In this document: positions 55,001 to 63,833 of the stretch, in pieces
Layout of the letters: each line of letters opens with the position of its first letter
How positions within the stretch are numbered: position 1 is the stretch's first letter
Source of the DNA: an uncultured Roseivirga sp.
GTDB lineage: Bacteria > Bacteroidota > Bacteroidia > Cytophagales > Cyclobacteriaceae
Length of the DNA: 64,000 nucleotides
Direction: 5' to 3'
NCBI GenBank assembly: GCA_947493005.1
Contig: CANLOY010000007.1
Location: forward strand, 1 to 64,000
The notes under the pieces: model-generated
Databases searched by the model: none
What the model saw: only the letters and a program-made list of their open reading frames with translations
What the model was told of the DNA's origin: nothing
Program-made: the position numbers and the translations under genes

Positions 55001-57404
55001 CACTACCTTCATTAAGGTCAATACGGTATTCAAACTCTGCAACTTCACCAGTTATCGGATCGAAATCAAAAAGCTCAACATAGTCTTCAGTACCTTCAAT
55101 CAATGCCAAAGCTACACGTTCACCATCTGCCGAGAATTTCATGCCTGCCTGACCACTTAGCGGGTCATTAAAGGAATGAACTGCTCCGCCAGAAGAAATT
55201 ATTGGTGCTCCAACACCATCTGCGGTCACTGGATAAGTTCTGAAACTGTTATTACCATACTCATGTGTTAATACCCAGAAACCACCACCACCCTCAAAAG
55301 CAGCAATTTTTTCCGTACTTCTGGTAAAGAGAACTACATCTTTTATGGTGACATCTCCTCTACCATTATCTTCTTTCATATCAACCACGCTGTACTTTAA
55401 CTCGAAAGTGTTGTCTCCATAAACCTCTTGCGTAGTAAACAGGTAATAAAGTGTTTCATCTCCTGGTACAGGAACAATTATAACAGCTTGAGTAGCATTA
55501 TTGTCTCCACCTATGTCGGTGCCATTAGGCATTACATCGTTTTCTCTATTCCATACACTCGCTCCATCTGAGTAGAAAAGCACATCTCCGTTGGCATCCG
55601 AAATGGTTGACGTACCAGCTGGTGCGTCCATACCATGAGGTGTGGTAATACTTCTTGGAGGAGGGTCAAGACCATCTTCTTCATTGAAATCTATTCCAGC
55701 ACCATTTCCAAAATACCAGATATTGGCAGTTGTACTTTCATCAGCATAAACTTCTACTCGGGCTGTGGCATAAATTGGGCAGCCTGTGGTAGGAGTAATT
55801 ACAACCCAATAATCACCAGCTTCGCTCACAGTGATAGTGGATGTAGTTTCTCCAGTGCTCCATAAGTATTCATAAGGGCCGCCACCAGCACCACCAGCTT
55901 GCCCTTGACCACCTTGTTGTGGTTCAGCATCTAGCTCAAGTGTTTCTCCTTCACAAATCGTTGTGTCTGGTAGAGTTACCTGAATATCGTTCTCTAAAAT
56001 CTCTCTCATAATAGTGTTTGAAGAGATTATTCGCCCATTGATCCTTACAGAAAGAGAGGCTGAGAGGAAACCAGCTTCTTCAAAAGTCATTAATGGAGAA
56101 TGCTGATCTGATGTTAGCCCAAATGGCTGAAAGTCCCAGAAGTAATCCGTAGGTATTGCTGAAGGAGGGTCTATCATTGGGAAGAACTGTATTGGATTAT
56201 TCATACAGAAATCTCCATCCTGGGCAACAATGGTAACTGAAGGCATAATGTTAGCCTCGGGATTGAACTGACTGAAGTAATCAGAGTTCACATCTGCTCC
56301 AGTGAATAGAGCACTTTCGTAATCAATAATGCTTATTGCACTATCTGGATGGTTTACTCTTGCTAAAAGGCTACTACCAGCCGGAGTGTCTTTATAAATA
56401 TGATAGATAGTACTGTCTGGGGCTAGTAATAAACTGAGACTTTCATTGACAGGGGAAGACAATATAGTTTCCAGTGGAGCGTCATCACGTATGTCCAACA
56501 TATCGAACCTGTATACATTACCATCAGTAGCAGAGTTTCTACTAAAGTACAGATAGTTTCCAGATAGGGACCAACCAGCAGACCCACCGAAAGTTTCACC
56601 CGGAACAAAGGTATTTAGTATAGTTCTCACAAAAGTGATTTCTGGTACTGTTTCATTGAATTGAATGATCTGAATGTTAGCATTGTTCGATGGTACTATA
56701 GCTATTTGTCCAGTTGGGTTGTGGTAGGATAAGTGCAAGGCTTCAACTGAAGTGGTCAAATTGAGGTTTCCAACAGCATTAAATGCACCTCCTGGCTCAG
56801 GAATACTGTGAATTTCGAAAAGGCCATTGGAAGCGTCTTGTGTAATTAACCAGAACTCGGTCATATCTCTTGAACCGATGGTAATCATTCCATTTCCTCT
56901 GGAAGTAATTCCAGTTAACAGGTTTTTGCCTACACTTACTACTTCCCCGGCAGGAGGTCCGTCAGCTCTGTTTCCTTGCACACTCCTGTCTACTACAGTA
57001 TAAAGTAGGTCTCCAGCAGCATTTCTATGGAATAAATAGTAGAGATTTTCGTTTCCTGCACCTGGAACCGGACTTGTGCTTAAAGCCTGGATTCCTGCAG
57101 GGTCTGATAAGATGCCCCCTCCGTTTTGAATGATTTGATTCGTTGCATCATAAATATTGATGCCATCAGAATAGAAAATCAAATCTCCGGTAGTAGGATC
57201 AGTGGCCGTTACTTTTTCGCCAATATTGTTTTGAGGCACTTTTCCAGGTGTAATAAAAGGTCGGGATTCGTCCTCTTTTCCAAAGACCAACGCCTGGTCG
57301 TTACCAGAGAAATACCAATTGTGCCTGGTGAAATCTTGACCTGTACTGGTGAAGGAAATGAACAGGCCAATTAGAAATAACGCAACTTTAAGTTTCTTAC
57401 TCAC
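52083..57404 (-). CDS. Giant T9SS type B (CHU_C) cell-surface protein with duplicated propeller modules and SprB-like repeats
   Basis: 1773 residues with a signal peptide (ending STGQ). Two related propeller-like modules are visible: residues ~28-390 (NWYFSGNDQALVF, GDLIFYSDGINIYD, SPVPG-type segment) and ~560-920 (NIWYFGNGAGIDF, GDVLFYSDGASVWNR, VPVPGDETLYYLFT). PKD- and SprB-type repeats follow, and the end is a type B sorting domain (FAPSSNPPNNTFSV, IYSRWGELLF, PLGTYPYIIRF). A Gly-Gln-rich stretch interrupts the first PKD-like domain near residue 496. Such proteins act as adhesins or surface fibres exported by T9SS; gliding adhesins such as SprB share the C-terminal type. Confidence 0.87.
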   Translation of the reverse strand: MSKKLKVALFLIGLFISFTSTGQDFTRHNWYFSGNDQALVFGKEDESRPFITPGKVPQNNIGEKVTATDPTTGDLIFYSDGINIYDATNQIIQNGGGILSDPAGIQALSTSPVPGAGNENLYYLFHRNAAGDLLYTVVDRSVQGNRADGPPAGEVVSVGKNLLTGITSRGNGMITIGSRDMTEFWLITQDASNGLFEIHSIPEPGGAFNAVGNLNLTTSVEALHLSYHNPTGQIAIVPSNNANIQIIQFNETVPEITFVRTILNTFVPGETFGGSAGWSLSGNYLYFSRNSATDGNVYRFDMLDIRDDAPLETILSSPVNESLSLLLAPDSTIYHIYKDTPAGSSLLARVNHPDSAISIIDYESALFTGADVNSDYFSQFNPEANIMPSVTIVAQDGDFCMNNPIQFFPMIDPPSAIPTDYFWDFQPFGLTSDQHSPLMTFEEAGFLSASLSVRINGRIISSNTIMREILENDIQVTLPDTTICEGETLELDAEPQQGGQGQAGGAGGGPYEYLWSTGETTSTITVSEAGDYWVVITPTTGCPIYATARVEVYADESTTANIWYFGNGAGIDFNEEDGLDPPPRSITTPHGMDAPAGTSTISDANGDVLFYSDGASVWNRENDVMPNGTDIGGDNNATQAVIIVPVPGDETLYYLFTTQEVYGDNTFELKYSVVDMKEDNGRGDVTIKDVVLFTRSTEKIAAFEGGGGFWVLTHEYGNNSFRTYPVTADGVGAPIISSGGAVHSFNDPLSGQAGMKFSADGERVALALIEGTEDYVELFDFDPITGEVAEFEYRIDLNEGSGGNDEVYDVHFSPGGVKLFATMNNRNSGTPGGRVLEYRVDSLSTETTRQASKADLAEGLNLNVNFGQIQTGPDGQLYVAVETPGNPAGSAFVSSIAAIDDTLRVSGLNPQAVLLTTGNSRLGLPNFVQNNANPLQEPSMSAPDLTCVEERIALTSTGTSDIDEFLWSITNQADNSTVFSAVGMDTAYTFPQGQSGIFNISVNISNRCGFDTTLVQEIQVLDIPAPPTVPQAISVCEGQSTVLDAIQGQPDDPNLSFEWTNSQGAIVSTTRNFTVTDPEIYTVTITNIAGCSNSAEVFAGPPFEVELPDAANVCQNADLTLDPNVTASNYIWTVINPDNSTTTLPNQRRATVNTSQPGAFSYIVSIEDPITPGCFVNDTTLVTVNALAQATLGAVSNPACGNTDGSFEFNITTTGNYSYVVTGNTSGTVAQGNNTNGPGTETITGLGPDVYSVQITDNSSGCVNTLDGIQIQNDPPDFSITSVTPTNADCTNPTGSLTVTLGANVFPITYTLTNTSDGSNTTGTIPSAIAMTSFDFQLTGLAGGTYDIEVVSASGCTQSQTGIVINQPLPVNITTEPFVEVCGPNAPLTASSTTAGATFSWTGPGGFSASGASITAPLSGTYTVTASAAGACDVTADVVVDLTIQPIVQINQIGDVCNGQITLQAEVTNPETGVNYVYNWDNGANSRTITVDASGTYTVTARPSDNLTCTGNASTVITIPEEIEATLSSTPACDDGSPVLADITLSVNVLNGSPTAFTWTRNGQPVGSGQSITVTEEGAYTARIADGACFIERSIEVRRQIVPQGLLPEVDFYCPTRTDNPVLTAGRGFETYEWTLDAQPYPNADQTLTVDGPGEYVVTMTTAIGCVRRDTVNIIESCDPRVLAPTAFAPSSNPPNNTFSVVPNDFVNNFEIYIYSRWGELLFQSNTLEFKWDGTFNGELVPLGTYPYIIRFTSRFEPERGTFEQSGSITVVR

Positions 57405-57620
57405 TATAATTCGTTCTAACTGGTAAACACCAAGGTAAATTAACTACCCTTATTACGCGGTTATTTGAGTTTTTATTATATTCAACGCCTCAATAAGAAG
57501 CTCTAAGATAACGGAAAAGTTCTTTGAGGAAACCTCCATGACAAAAATTGATTCATAAGGTTTGGCAAGGAAATATAATAGTATCAGGGTCGTTAGGGGT
57601 TTAATTGTTTAAAAGATTAC

Positions 57621-58658
57621 ATGAGGAAAGCTTATATACTACTAATAGGCCTGATGGCCATGTCTGTTTCTAACGAGCTTAGAGCACAAGATCCTCAATT
57701 TTCGCAATTCTATGCGGCACCGTTATATATCAATCCAGCATTTACCGGTGCCTCTCAGTATACACGTTTTGGAGTTAACTACAGAAGTCAGTGGCCTAAT
57801 CTGGATGCTTCATTTGAGACCTTCTCTTTCTATGCCGATCATTATGTAGATAAATACAATAGTGGTATTGGCTTTATTCTGACTACGGACAGAGAGGGAC
57901 AGGAAGGACTTAGGTCTACCAATATTGGCTTTAGCTATGCTTATCAATTAAGGTTGGGTGAAAATCTGGTCTTCAGGCCAGGTGTTCAATATAATCTCTA
58001 CAACAGAAGTGCAGGCTTCCAACAGTTGGTTTTTGCTAACCAAATAGACCCTATAACCGGCTCAATAGACCCTAGCGTAACAGACCCTTCAATAAACGGA
58101 CAAAACCTAAAAGTGAACTTTGGTGATATCAGCATTGGAGGAGTGTTCTACTCCAGGAGGCTTTTTCTGGGGGCAGCAATTCAGCATGTGACTGAGCCAA
58201 ATCAATCCTTAATAGGGGAGAATAGCCCATTACCTCAACGATTAACTATCCATGGTGGGTATAAGATTAATATCGGGAGAGGACCTTTAAGAAGAGATTT
58301 GACTTATACTTATGCCGAAAGAAGTGTAACTCCGGTGTTTCAATACAAACAACAGGGGCCTTTTACACAAATGGATATAGGTGCGTTTATTCACTTGGAA
58401 CCACTCAATTTTGGACTTCAATACAGAGGGGTACCTTTTAAGCAGTTTGAGAATTTCCCGAACAATGAAGCTTTAATTTTCTCTTTGGGAGTAACAACCA
58501 ATAATTTTAACATTGGTTATAGCTTTGATTATACGCTGTCCGATTTGAGTATTGATGCTGGTGGTGCCCATGAATTTTCCCTTTCCTATTTCCTTGATTT
58601 CAATAAGCCTTTGAGGGTGCCTAGAAGTCGTTGGAGAATTCCTTGTCCTAAAAACTAG
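57621..58658 (+). CDS. PorP/SprF family T9SS-associated outer-membrane protein
   Basis: 345 residues with a signal peptide (ending ELRAQ). The mature N-terminus DPQFSQFYAAPLYINPAFTGA is the family hallmark, and the rest is a 14-stranded-type barrel with alternating residues. PorP/SprF proteins assist export or anchoring of type B sorting-domain proteins such as SprB. It is divergent from the giant type B gene, with 216 bases between the two starts, and it is the likely partner of that protein, although such genes more often follow their cargo in the same direction. Confidence 0.88.
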   Translation: MRKAYILLIGLMAMSVSNELRAQDPQFSQFYAAPLYINPAFTGASQYTRFGVNYRSQWPNLDASFETFSFYADHYVDKYNSGIGFILTTDREGQEGLRSTNIGFSYAYQLRLGENLVFRPGVQYNLYNRSAGFQQLVFANQIDPITGSIDPSVTDPSINGQNLKVNFGDISIGGVFYSRRLFLGAAIQHVTEPNQSLIGENSPLPQRLTIHGGYKINIGRGPLRRDLTYTYAERSVTPVFQYKQQGPFTQMDIGAFIHLEPLNFGLQYRGVPFKQFENFPNNEALIFSLGVTTNNFNIGYSFDYTLSDLSIDAGGAHEFSLSYFLDFNKPLRVPRSRWRIPCPKN

Positions 58659-58666
58659 AATGTAAT

Positions 58667-59902
58667 ATGTCTGCCGACCAGTTACTTTACCTCTTGATTG
58701 GTATTGTAGTCCTTGATTATGGTATTGATCAGGTACTCGATTTTTTAAATCAAAAGCATGCAAAAGGTGAAGTTCCTGAGAAGCTGAAAGGAATTTACAA
58801 TGAAGAGGAATATGCGAAATCACAGGCGTACCAGAAGGCAAGGTCCAGATTTGGTTTTCTTACCTCAGCTTTCAGTACTTCGGTAACTCTGGTGGTACTG
58901 TATTTTGGTGGTTTTGGATATCTGGATCAATTTCTGACTCCTTATGTCAGTGACCCAATACTTAAATCTCTGGCTTTTTTTGGTGTTTTATTTATTCTGT
59001 CTGATATAGTAAATACACCTTTTAGCTATTATTCAACCTTTGTAATTGAAGAACGGTTTGGTTTTAATAAGACTACACTAAAACTGTTTGTGATTGATAA
59101 ACTCAAAGGTTATTTGTTGACCATTATTCTTGGAGGGTTAATTGGCTACGCTTTGCTATGGATTGTTCACGAACTCGGTAATGACTTTTGGATATATGCT
59201 TTGATCTTGATTTCAGGTGTAATGCTTTTTATGAACTTGTTCTATACCTCTCTGTTTCTACCATTATTTAATAAACTAACACCTTTGGAAGATGGCCCCC
59301 TAAAGGACAAGATTAATGCTTACGCTGAAAAGGTGTCTTTTCCTTTGGATAACATCTATGTAATAGATGGCTCCAAAAGATCTACTAAGGCCAATGCTTT
59401 TTTTTCAGGCTTGGGAAAGAAGAAAAAAATAGTGCTTTATGATACTTTAATAAATAATCATTCCGAAGAGGAGCTAGTAGCCGTTCTGGCTCATGAAGTC
59501 GGACATTTTAAAAAGAAACATATCATTTCTGGTTTGGTATTGGGGATTGTGCAGATGGCAGTTACATTATTTGTTATGTCTCTGTTGATTTTTAACGAAC
59601 AGCTTTCTATTGCACTTGGAGGCAATGAGCTTTCCATTCACTTAAACTTCATTGCTTTTGGCTTGCTTTATACACCAATTTCAAGGCTGACAGGCTTGTT
59701 CATGAATATGTTGAGCAGGAAAAATGAGTATGAAGCCGATGAATTTGCAGCAACTACTTATGAGGCCAAGCCTTTAATGGAAGCATTGAAGAACTTATCT
59801 GTTTCTAGCCTGAGCAATCTTACACCCCATCCTTTATATGTAAAGGCACATTATTCGCATCCTACACTCTTACAAAGACTAGAGGCAATGGAGAAATTAT
59901 AA
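58667..59902 (+). CDS. M48 family metallopeptidase (Ste24/CAAX-protease type)
   Basis: 411 residues. An N-terminal membrane region with about four segments precedes the peptidase core with the zinc motif HEVGH (residues 276-280), the further glutamate in NEYEADEFA and two more membrane segments. This is the Ste24/CAAX prenyl protease 1 layout. In bacteria such proteases act in membrane protein quality control; a substrate is not evident. It starts eight bases after the PorP/SprF stop and overlaps the convergent gpsA end by six bases. Confidence 0.9.
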   Translation: MSADQLLYLLIGIVVLDYGIDQVLDFLNQKHAKGEVPEKLKGIYNEEEYAKSQAYQKARSRFGFLTSAFSTSVTLVVLYFGGFGYLDQFLTPYVSDPILKSLAFFGVLFILSDIVNTPFSYYSTFVIEERFGFNKTTLKLFVIDKLKGYLLTIILGGLIGYALLWIVHELGNDFWIYALILISGVMLFMNLFYTSLFLPLFNKLTPLEDGPLKDKINAYAEKVSFPLDNIYVIDGSKRSTKANAFFSGLGKKKKIVLYDTLINNHSEEELVAVLAHEVGHFKKKHIISGLVLGIVQMAVTLFVMSLLIFNEQLSIALGGNELSIHLNFIAFGLLYTPISRLTGLFMNMLSRKNEYEADEFAATTYEAKPLMEALKNLSVSSLSNLTPHPLYVKAHYSHPTLLQRLEAMEKL

Positions 59903-60931
59903 AAAGTCAATATCTATATTTCCTGGGTGACGCATCAATAAGTTTACCCCCGTTTCAGGCTTCATTCCGTGAAAGAGAATTTTGTTTAGTGTTTCAGTAA
60001 TCAGAGGTGTAATGCCTTGACTGTCTGCCAACTGCTTTATAATCTTGATGGTATTAAGTCCTTCGGCAACTTCGGTCATGTCATTGAGTGCTTCGTCCAG
60101 AGTCTGGCCTTTTGCAATCTTATAGCCTAGGGTAAAGTTTCTACTGCTGGTACTCGTTGTAGTGGCTACCAAGTCGCCAATGCCTGCTAAGCCTATAAAC
60201 GATGATATTTCGCCACCTAATGCTTTACCCAGATAAATCATTTCAACTAAACCTCTGCTTACTAAAAGGCCTCTGGAGTTTTCGCCAAGATTAAGTCCAG
60301 ATAGAATTCCGGATGCAATAGCAATGATGTTTTTGAGCACTCCACACAATTCTACACCCCTTAAGTCCGGGTTGCCATAAACCTGAAAGTTTTCGGACCG
60401 TAATAAGGAGGTTCCTTCAGTTATAACTTCATTGAATGGAGATGCAATTACTGTTGCTGCAGGATGTCCTGTTGAAAGTTCAGATGCAAGGTTAGGTCCG
60501 GCCATGCAGCCAACTCTTACTACAACGGTTTCTTGTCTTATGATCTCACTCATAGTGAGAATGTGATCCTTGGTTAGCACGAAGTCTGAACCTCTCTTTT
60601 CGGGAAGTTGAAGGTGTAGGCCTTTTGTGCCATGAATCATCATGTGGTATGGCCGTAGATGTGGAGCTAGCTGAACAATTAAATCCTTGAAATTTGAAGA
60701 TGGCACCACAGGAAAAATAACATTACACCTTTGTGCTACTTCTTCCAGGTTGCTTGTAAAAGTGATTTTATCAGATACCTTTTGCCCTGCGGAAGTGCCG
60801 GATTGCTGAATTTGCCTTACAGTCTCAGGATTTCTGGCATATACCAGAACATTGGCATTTTTGGCCAGAATATTTGCTACGGCAGTACCAAAACTACCTG
60901 CTCCTAAGACACCAACAATTCTATTCGACAT
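59897..60931 (-). CDS. gpsA: Glycerol-3-phosphate dehydrogenase (NAD(P)+)
   Basis: 344 residues from MSNRIVGVLGAGSFG. The nucleotide-binding GVLGAGSFGTAVA opens the protein; GTKGLHL, GPNLASEL and the catalytic lysine segment ELCGVLKNIIAIASGI follow. It reduces dihydroxyacetone phosphate to sn-glycerol 3-phosphate. The upstream gene encodes a PlsB-like acyltransferase that would use this product, and the two overlap by 11 bases. An eight-codon longer frame is open but the family start is the chosen ATG. Confidence 0.93.
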   Translation of the reverse strand: MSNRIVGVLGAGSFGTAVANILAKNANVLVYARNPETVRQIQQSGTSAGQKVSDKITFTSNLEEVAQRCNVIFPVVPSSNFKDLIVQLAPHLRPYHMMIHGTKGLHLQLPEKRGSDFVLTKDHILTMSEIIRQETVVVRVGCMAGPNLASELSTGHPAATVIASPFNEVITEGTSLLRSENFQVYGNPDLRGVELCGVLKNIIAIASGILSGLNLGENSRGLLVSRGLVEMIYLGKALGGEISSFIGLAGIGDLVATTTSTSSRNFTLGYKIAKGQTLDEALNDMTEVAEGLNTIKIIKQLADSQGITPLITETLNKILFHGMKPETGVNLLMRHPGNIDIDFL

Positions 60932-62627
60932 ACTTTTCGAGGTTATAACCATCAAGTCGGTTATGATAGTAAAATAACAAATTCAGGTGCTTGGTAGTAA
61001 TATCACCAGCCCTATTCTTGATCAAAGGACGTTTAGAATGATACATGCCAACATTTTTTAGTCCTTGGTTAATAATCTGATGAGGGTCGCCTGTCAGATG
61101 AGGTGAAATGTTAACCTTTCCTTCATTATACAAGGTATGTACTCTCATCAATACCTTTTCAAAAGCAGCTTTAAATTCTTTGTAAGGAATAATAAGATCT
61201 TCCTCTGGCAGCCTAAGCAAGTTATACAAGTCTAACTTTTTGTATTTCTTCTTCAGAAGCACGAAGGCTGTAAAGGCAACCAGGTGGCTAGGGAATACTT
61301 TGTTGATTCTATGAAACTCATTAACAATTCTTTCACTCAGCATACGTGTGTATTCGTCTTCACGCTGCTCGTTTTGTGAAATAATTCGTCCGTCTTTGGT
61401 AAAGTACTCCTGTGTATCGATTACACGTCCATTCTTATCATAGCTCTGGCCTTGGGTATCAACATAGTTTCCAAGTACATCCATGGCCTTGCCAATGGAT
61501 ACCGAGATGTCGGATCCTTTGGTGAAGAACTTGACCAAAAAAGCAAAGATTTTATAAGAGGTAGAATATTCGTCATTCTCTACATAATACCTTTCCTGGC
61601 CTTGAAGTTTAAGGTATTGACGAATCAAACTTGGTGCTTCAAGTACAAAGTTGTAGTTGAGAGTAACAGGAACTACAAAAATCTTCTCCAGCGCATCTCG
61701 CTTTCCTTTTTGGTAATTAACCCTTTGTGCCTCGATGGCAGTGCTTAAGAGTCCAAGCTTAAGTCTCTTTTCAATTTTTCCCGACCTGGATCGAGTGCCT
61801 CCAGGGAAGAAAAGACTGTGGCAGCCTCTTTGGATAGCAAGACTGGAATATGCTTTTAAGGTTTCCAGATAGAGCATATTCTTTTTTCTGCGATCTACCT
61901 TGTAGGCTCCTAAACTATTAAGAAAGTAGGAGATGATTTTGATGTTGAAAAGATTCAGTCCTGCACCATATATAAATGCGGGTAGTCCAAGGACATTGAT
62001 TACCCATCCAATCAGAATAGAGTCCAGATTACTGAAGTGGGTTGGCACCATCACAATTGTACCTTTTCTAGCCAACTCTCTTAATTGGTCAATTTCTCCG
62101 GTGATATTTATTTTGTCTTGCAGTGTAAACTGGGTACTGAATATTGACCAAAAACCTCTGGCTCGCGATGCGTTTAAAAGTCTTGCAAATCCAAAGGTTA
62201 CAATCGAGCGAGTCATTCTGTAGCGCGACTTTTTAAAATTGCCAGCTATCTCATCTGCATACCGTAGAACAATTTCTTTGAGAATGTCATCAAGTTTTTC
62301 GTTTTTCTCTTCGTCATCATCACTTTGAGAAATCTCAAGAAGCTTTTCCTGAACAATCCCTAAAAAAGCACTGTCGTCTTCAGGATCGACAGCCCAGGGG
62401 TTTCTTTTGATTCTAAGTTTTTCTCGGAATACGGTTGTTTCAATTTCTTCGATAAGGGCTTCTCTCGTAGAAGCCAGGGCTTTAATTCGGGCAATACTTT
62501 CCTCAGCCACTTCTTCGATGAACTCTTGCCTGGATCGGCTAAGGGCTACAACCGGCCACTCGTTGATTCCCCCGGGAACTACGGGGTCATATTTTTTCTT
62601 GACGTAGTCTCTTGAAATTGATTCCAT
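60921..62627 (-). CDS. PlsB-like glycerol-3-phosphate/1-acylglycerol-3-phosphate acyltransferase
   Basis: 568 residues. The PlsC-type acyltransferase domain shows the catalytic HFSNLD motif (HX4D, near residue 197), GAYKVDRRKKN, and FFPGGTRSRSGKIEK near 277, closer to the FxEGxRSRxGK block of glycerol-3-phosphate acyltransferases than to the FPEGTRS of PlsC. A large N-terminal helical domain (1-180) and a C-terminal domain flank it. It probably acylates glycerol 3-phosphate in phospholipid synthesis. It overlaps gpsA, which makes that substrate. Confidence 0.85.
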   Translation of the reverse strand: MESISRDYVKKKYDPVVPGGINEWPVVALSRSRQEFIEEVAEESIARIKALASTREALIEEIETTVFREKLRIKRNPWAVDPEDDSAFLGIVQEKLLEISQSDDDEEKNEKLDDILKEIVLRYADEIAGNFKKSRYRMTRSIVTFGFARLLNASRARGFWSIFSTQFTLQDKINITGEIDQLRELARKGTIVMVPTHFSNLDSILIGWVINVLGLPAFIYGAGLNLFNIKIISYFLNSLGAYKVDRRKKNMLYLETLKAYSSLAIQRGCHSLFFPGGTRSRSGKIEKRLKLGLLSTAIEAQRVNYQKGKRDALEKIFVVPVTLNYNFVLEAPSLIRQYLKLQGQERYYVENDEYSTSYKIFAFLVKFFTKGSDISVSIGKAMDVLGNYVDTQGQSYDKNGRVIDTQEYFTKDGRIISQNEQREDEYTRMLSERIVNEFHRINKVFPSHLVAFTAFVLLKKKYKKLDLYNLLRLPEEDLIIPYKEFKAAFEKVLMRVHTLYNEGKVNISPHLTGDPHQIINQGLKNVGMYHSKRPLIKNRAGDITTKHLNLLFYYHNRLDGYNLEKYVE

Positions 62628-62660
62628 CCAAATGGGAAAAGATAGTTGTGAAAAAAAATG

Positions 62661-63770
62661 CTATCCTCTCGCTTTCTTTAACAAATCACAAATTAAAGCA
62701 ATTTCTTCATCCGAGTTGTAGGTATGCAAACAAATGCGCAGTCTTTCGCTACCTTCTTTTACCGTAGGTGATAAGATGGGTCTCACGTCAAGGCCTTTTT
62801 CTTGGAGTTCTGTAGCTAATTGACGAGTCTTTTTATTGCCTCCGATAATCACCGATTTTATGGGAGAAGGGCTTTGAAGGCCAGGTGTCATTCTGTTAAA
62901 TGATTCTATTTTGCTCATTAAGTCCAGGCTCAGGCCTGGACGGTTTTTAAGATACTCGAATGCGCTTTGTATGGAGATGATTTCAAAAGGACTTGGAGCC
63001 GTTGTATAAATAAAGGGCCTTGAGTAATTAACAATGAATTGCTTTAAGGTTTGGCTTCCTGAAATTGATGCGCCATGGATTCCCATAGCCTTGCCGAAAG
63101 TATGAACAACAGCAAAAATCTGTTTTTGCAATTTGAGCTTTGAAACCAATCCTGCTCCATATTTTCCCCATATTCCTGTGCTATGTGCCTCATCTACTAC
63201 TACTCTCGCATTTTCTTGCGCAGCCATTTTGGTAATATCTTTTAACGGAGCAAAATCTCCATCCATTGAATACACCGACTCACAAACAATATAAACCTGT
63301 CCTTCAGCATCTTTCATTTTTCTTTCCAGATCATCCAGGTCATTGTGTTTGAATGGCAAGCGCTTGGCCATGCTTAACCTACTCCCATCCTTGATGCATG
63401 CGTGAGCATATTCATCATAAATAATTGTATCTCCACGTTGGGGTACGGATGAAAAGAAGGCGAGATTTGCCATGTAACCCGAGTTAAAAACTGTAGCCGA
63501 ATCATAACCGAATAGTTCAGAAAGCTGATCTTCACAAGCTTTAGTCAAAGTGTTGTTTCCGGTAAGTAGCCGAGAACCTGTAGATCCATTAGTGAGTTTA
63601 GATTTTTGGTAGGAAGCTAGTATCTGCTGCTTAAGCTCTTCTGACCTGGCTAGTCCCAGGTAGTCGTTCGAAGAAAAATCTACTAGACCTTTCTTATTGG
63701 ATAATACTCTGAGTCCACCTTGAGTTGTTCTTTTAGTCAGAAGTGATTCCAGTTTGCAATCTCTGTTCAT
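62661..63770 (-). CDS. Alpha-oxoamine synthase, BioF type (8-amino-7-oxononanoate synthase family)
   Basis: 369 residues. PLP fold-type I with SSNDYLGLARSEELK, TGSRLLTGNN, FNSGYMANLAFFS, VVDEAHSTGIWGKYGAGL, and the PLP lysine in HTFGKAMG. The layout matches BioF, but 2-amino-3-oxobutyrate CoA ligase or serine palmitoyltransferase relatives have the same fold; no biotin genes are adjacent. Sphingolipid synthesis is known in some Bacteroidota and cannot be excluded from the sequence alone. Confidence 0.85.
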   Translation of the reverse strand: MNRDCKLESLLTKRTTQGGLRVLSNKKGLVDFSSNDYLGLARSEELKQQILASYQKSKLTNGSTGSRLLTGNNTLTKACEDQLSELFGYDSATVFNSGYMANLAFFSSVPQRGDTIIYDEYAHACIKDGSRLSMAKRLPFKHNDLDDLERKMKDAEGQVYIVCESVYSMDGDFAPLKDITKMAAQENARVVVDEAHSTGIWGKYGAGLVSKLKLQKQIFAVVHTFGKAMGIHGASISGSQTLKQFIVNYSRPFIYTTAPSPFEIISIQSAFEYLKNRPGLSLDLMSKIESFNRMTPGLQSPSPIKSVIIGGNKKTRQLATELQEKGLDVRPILSPTVKEGSERLRICLHTYNSDEEIALICDLLKKARG

Positions 63771-63833
63771 TTATAAATTGATTGTGGCTAATACCGTAAA
63801 TTATTCTGATTTTTGCAGCCAATTCACAGGTAA

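Noticed and set aside
63808-63815. GATTTTTG as a -7 promoter box for the LpxR-like gene
   Set aside because: One mismatch in the invariant TA and no well-spaced -33 element; too weak to annotate.
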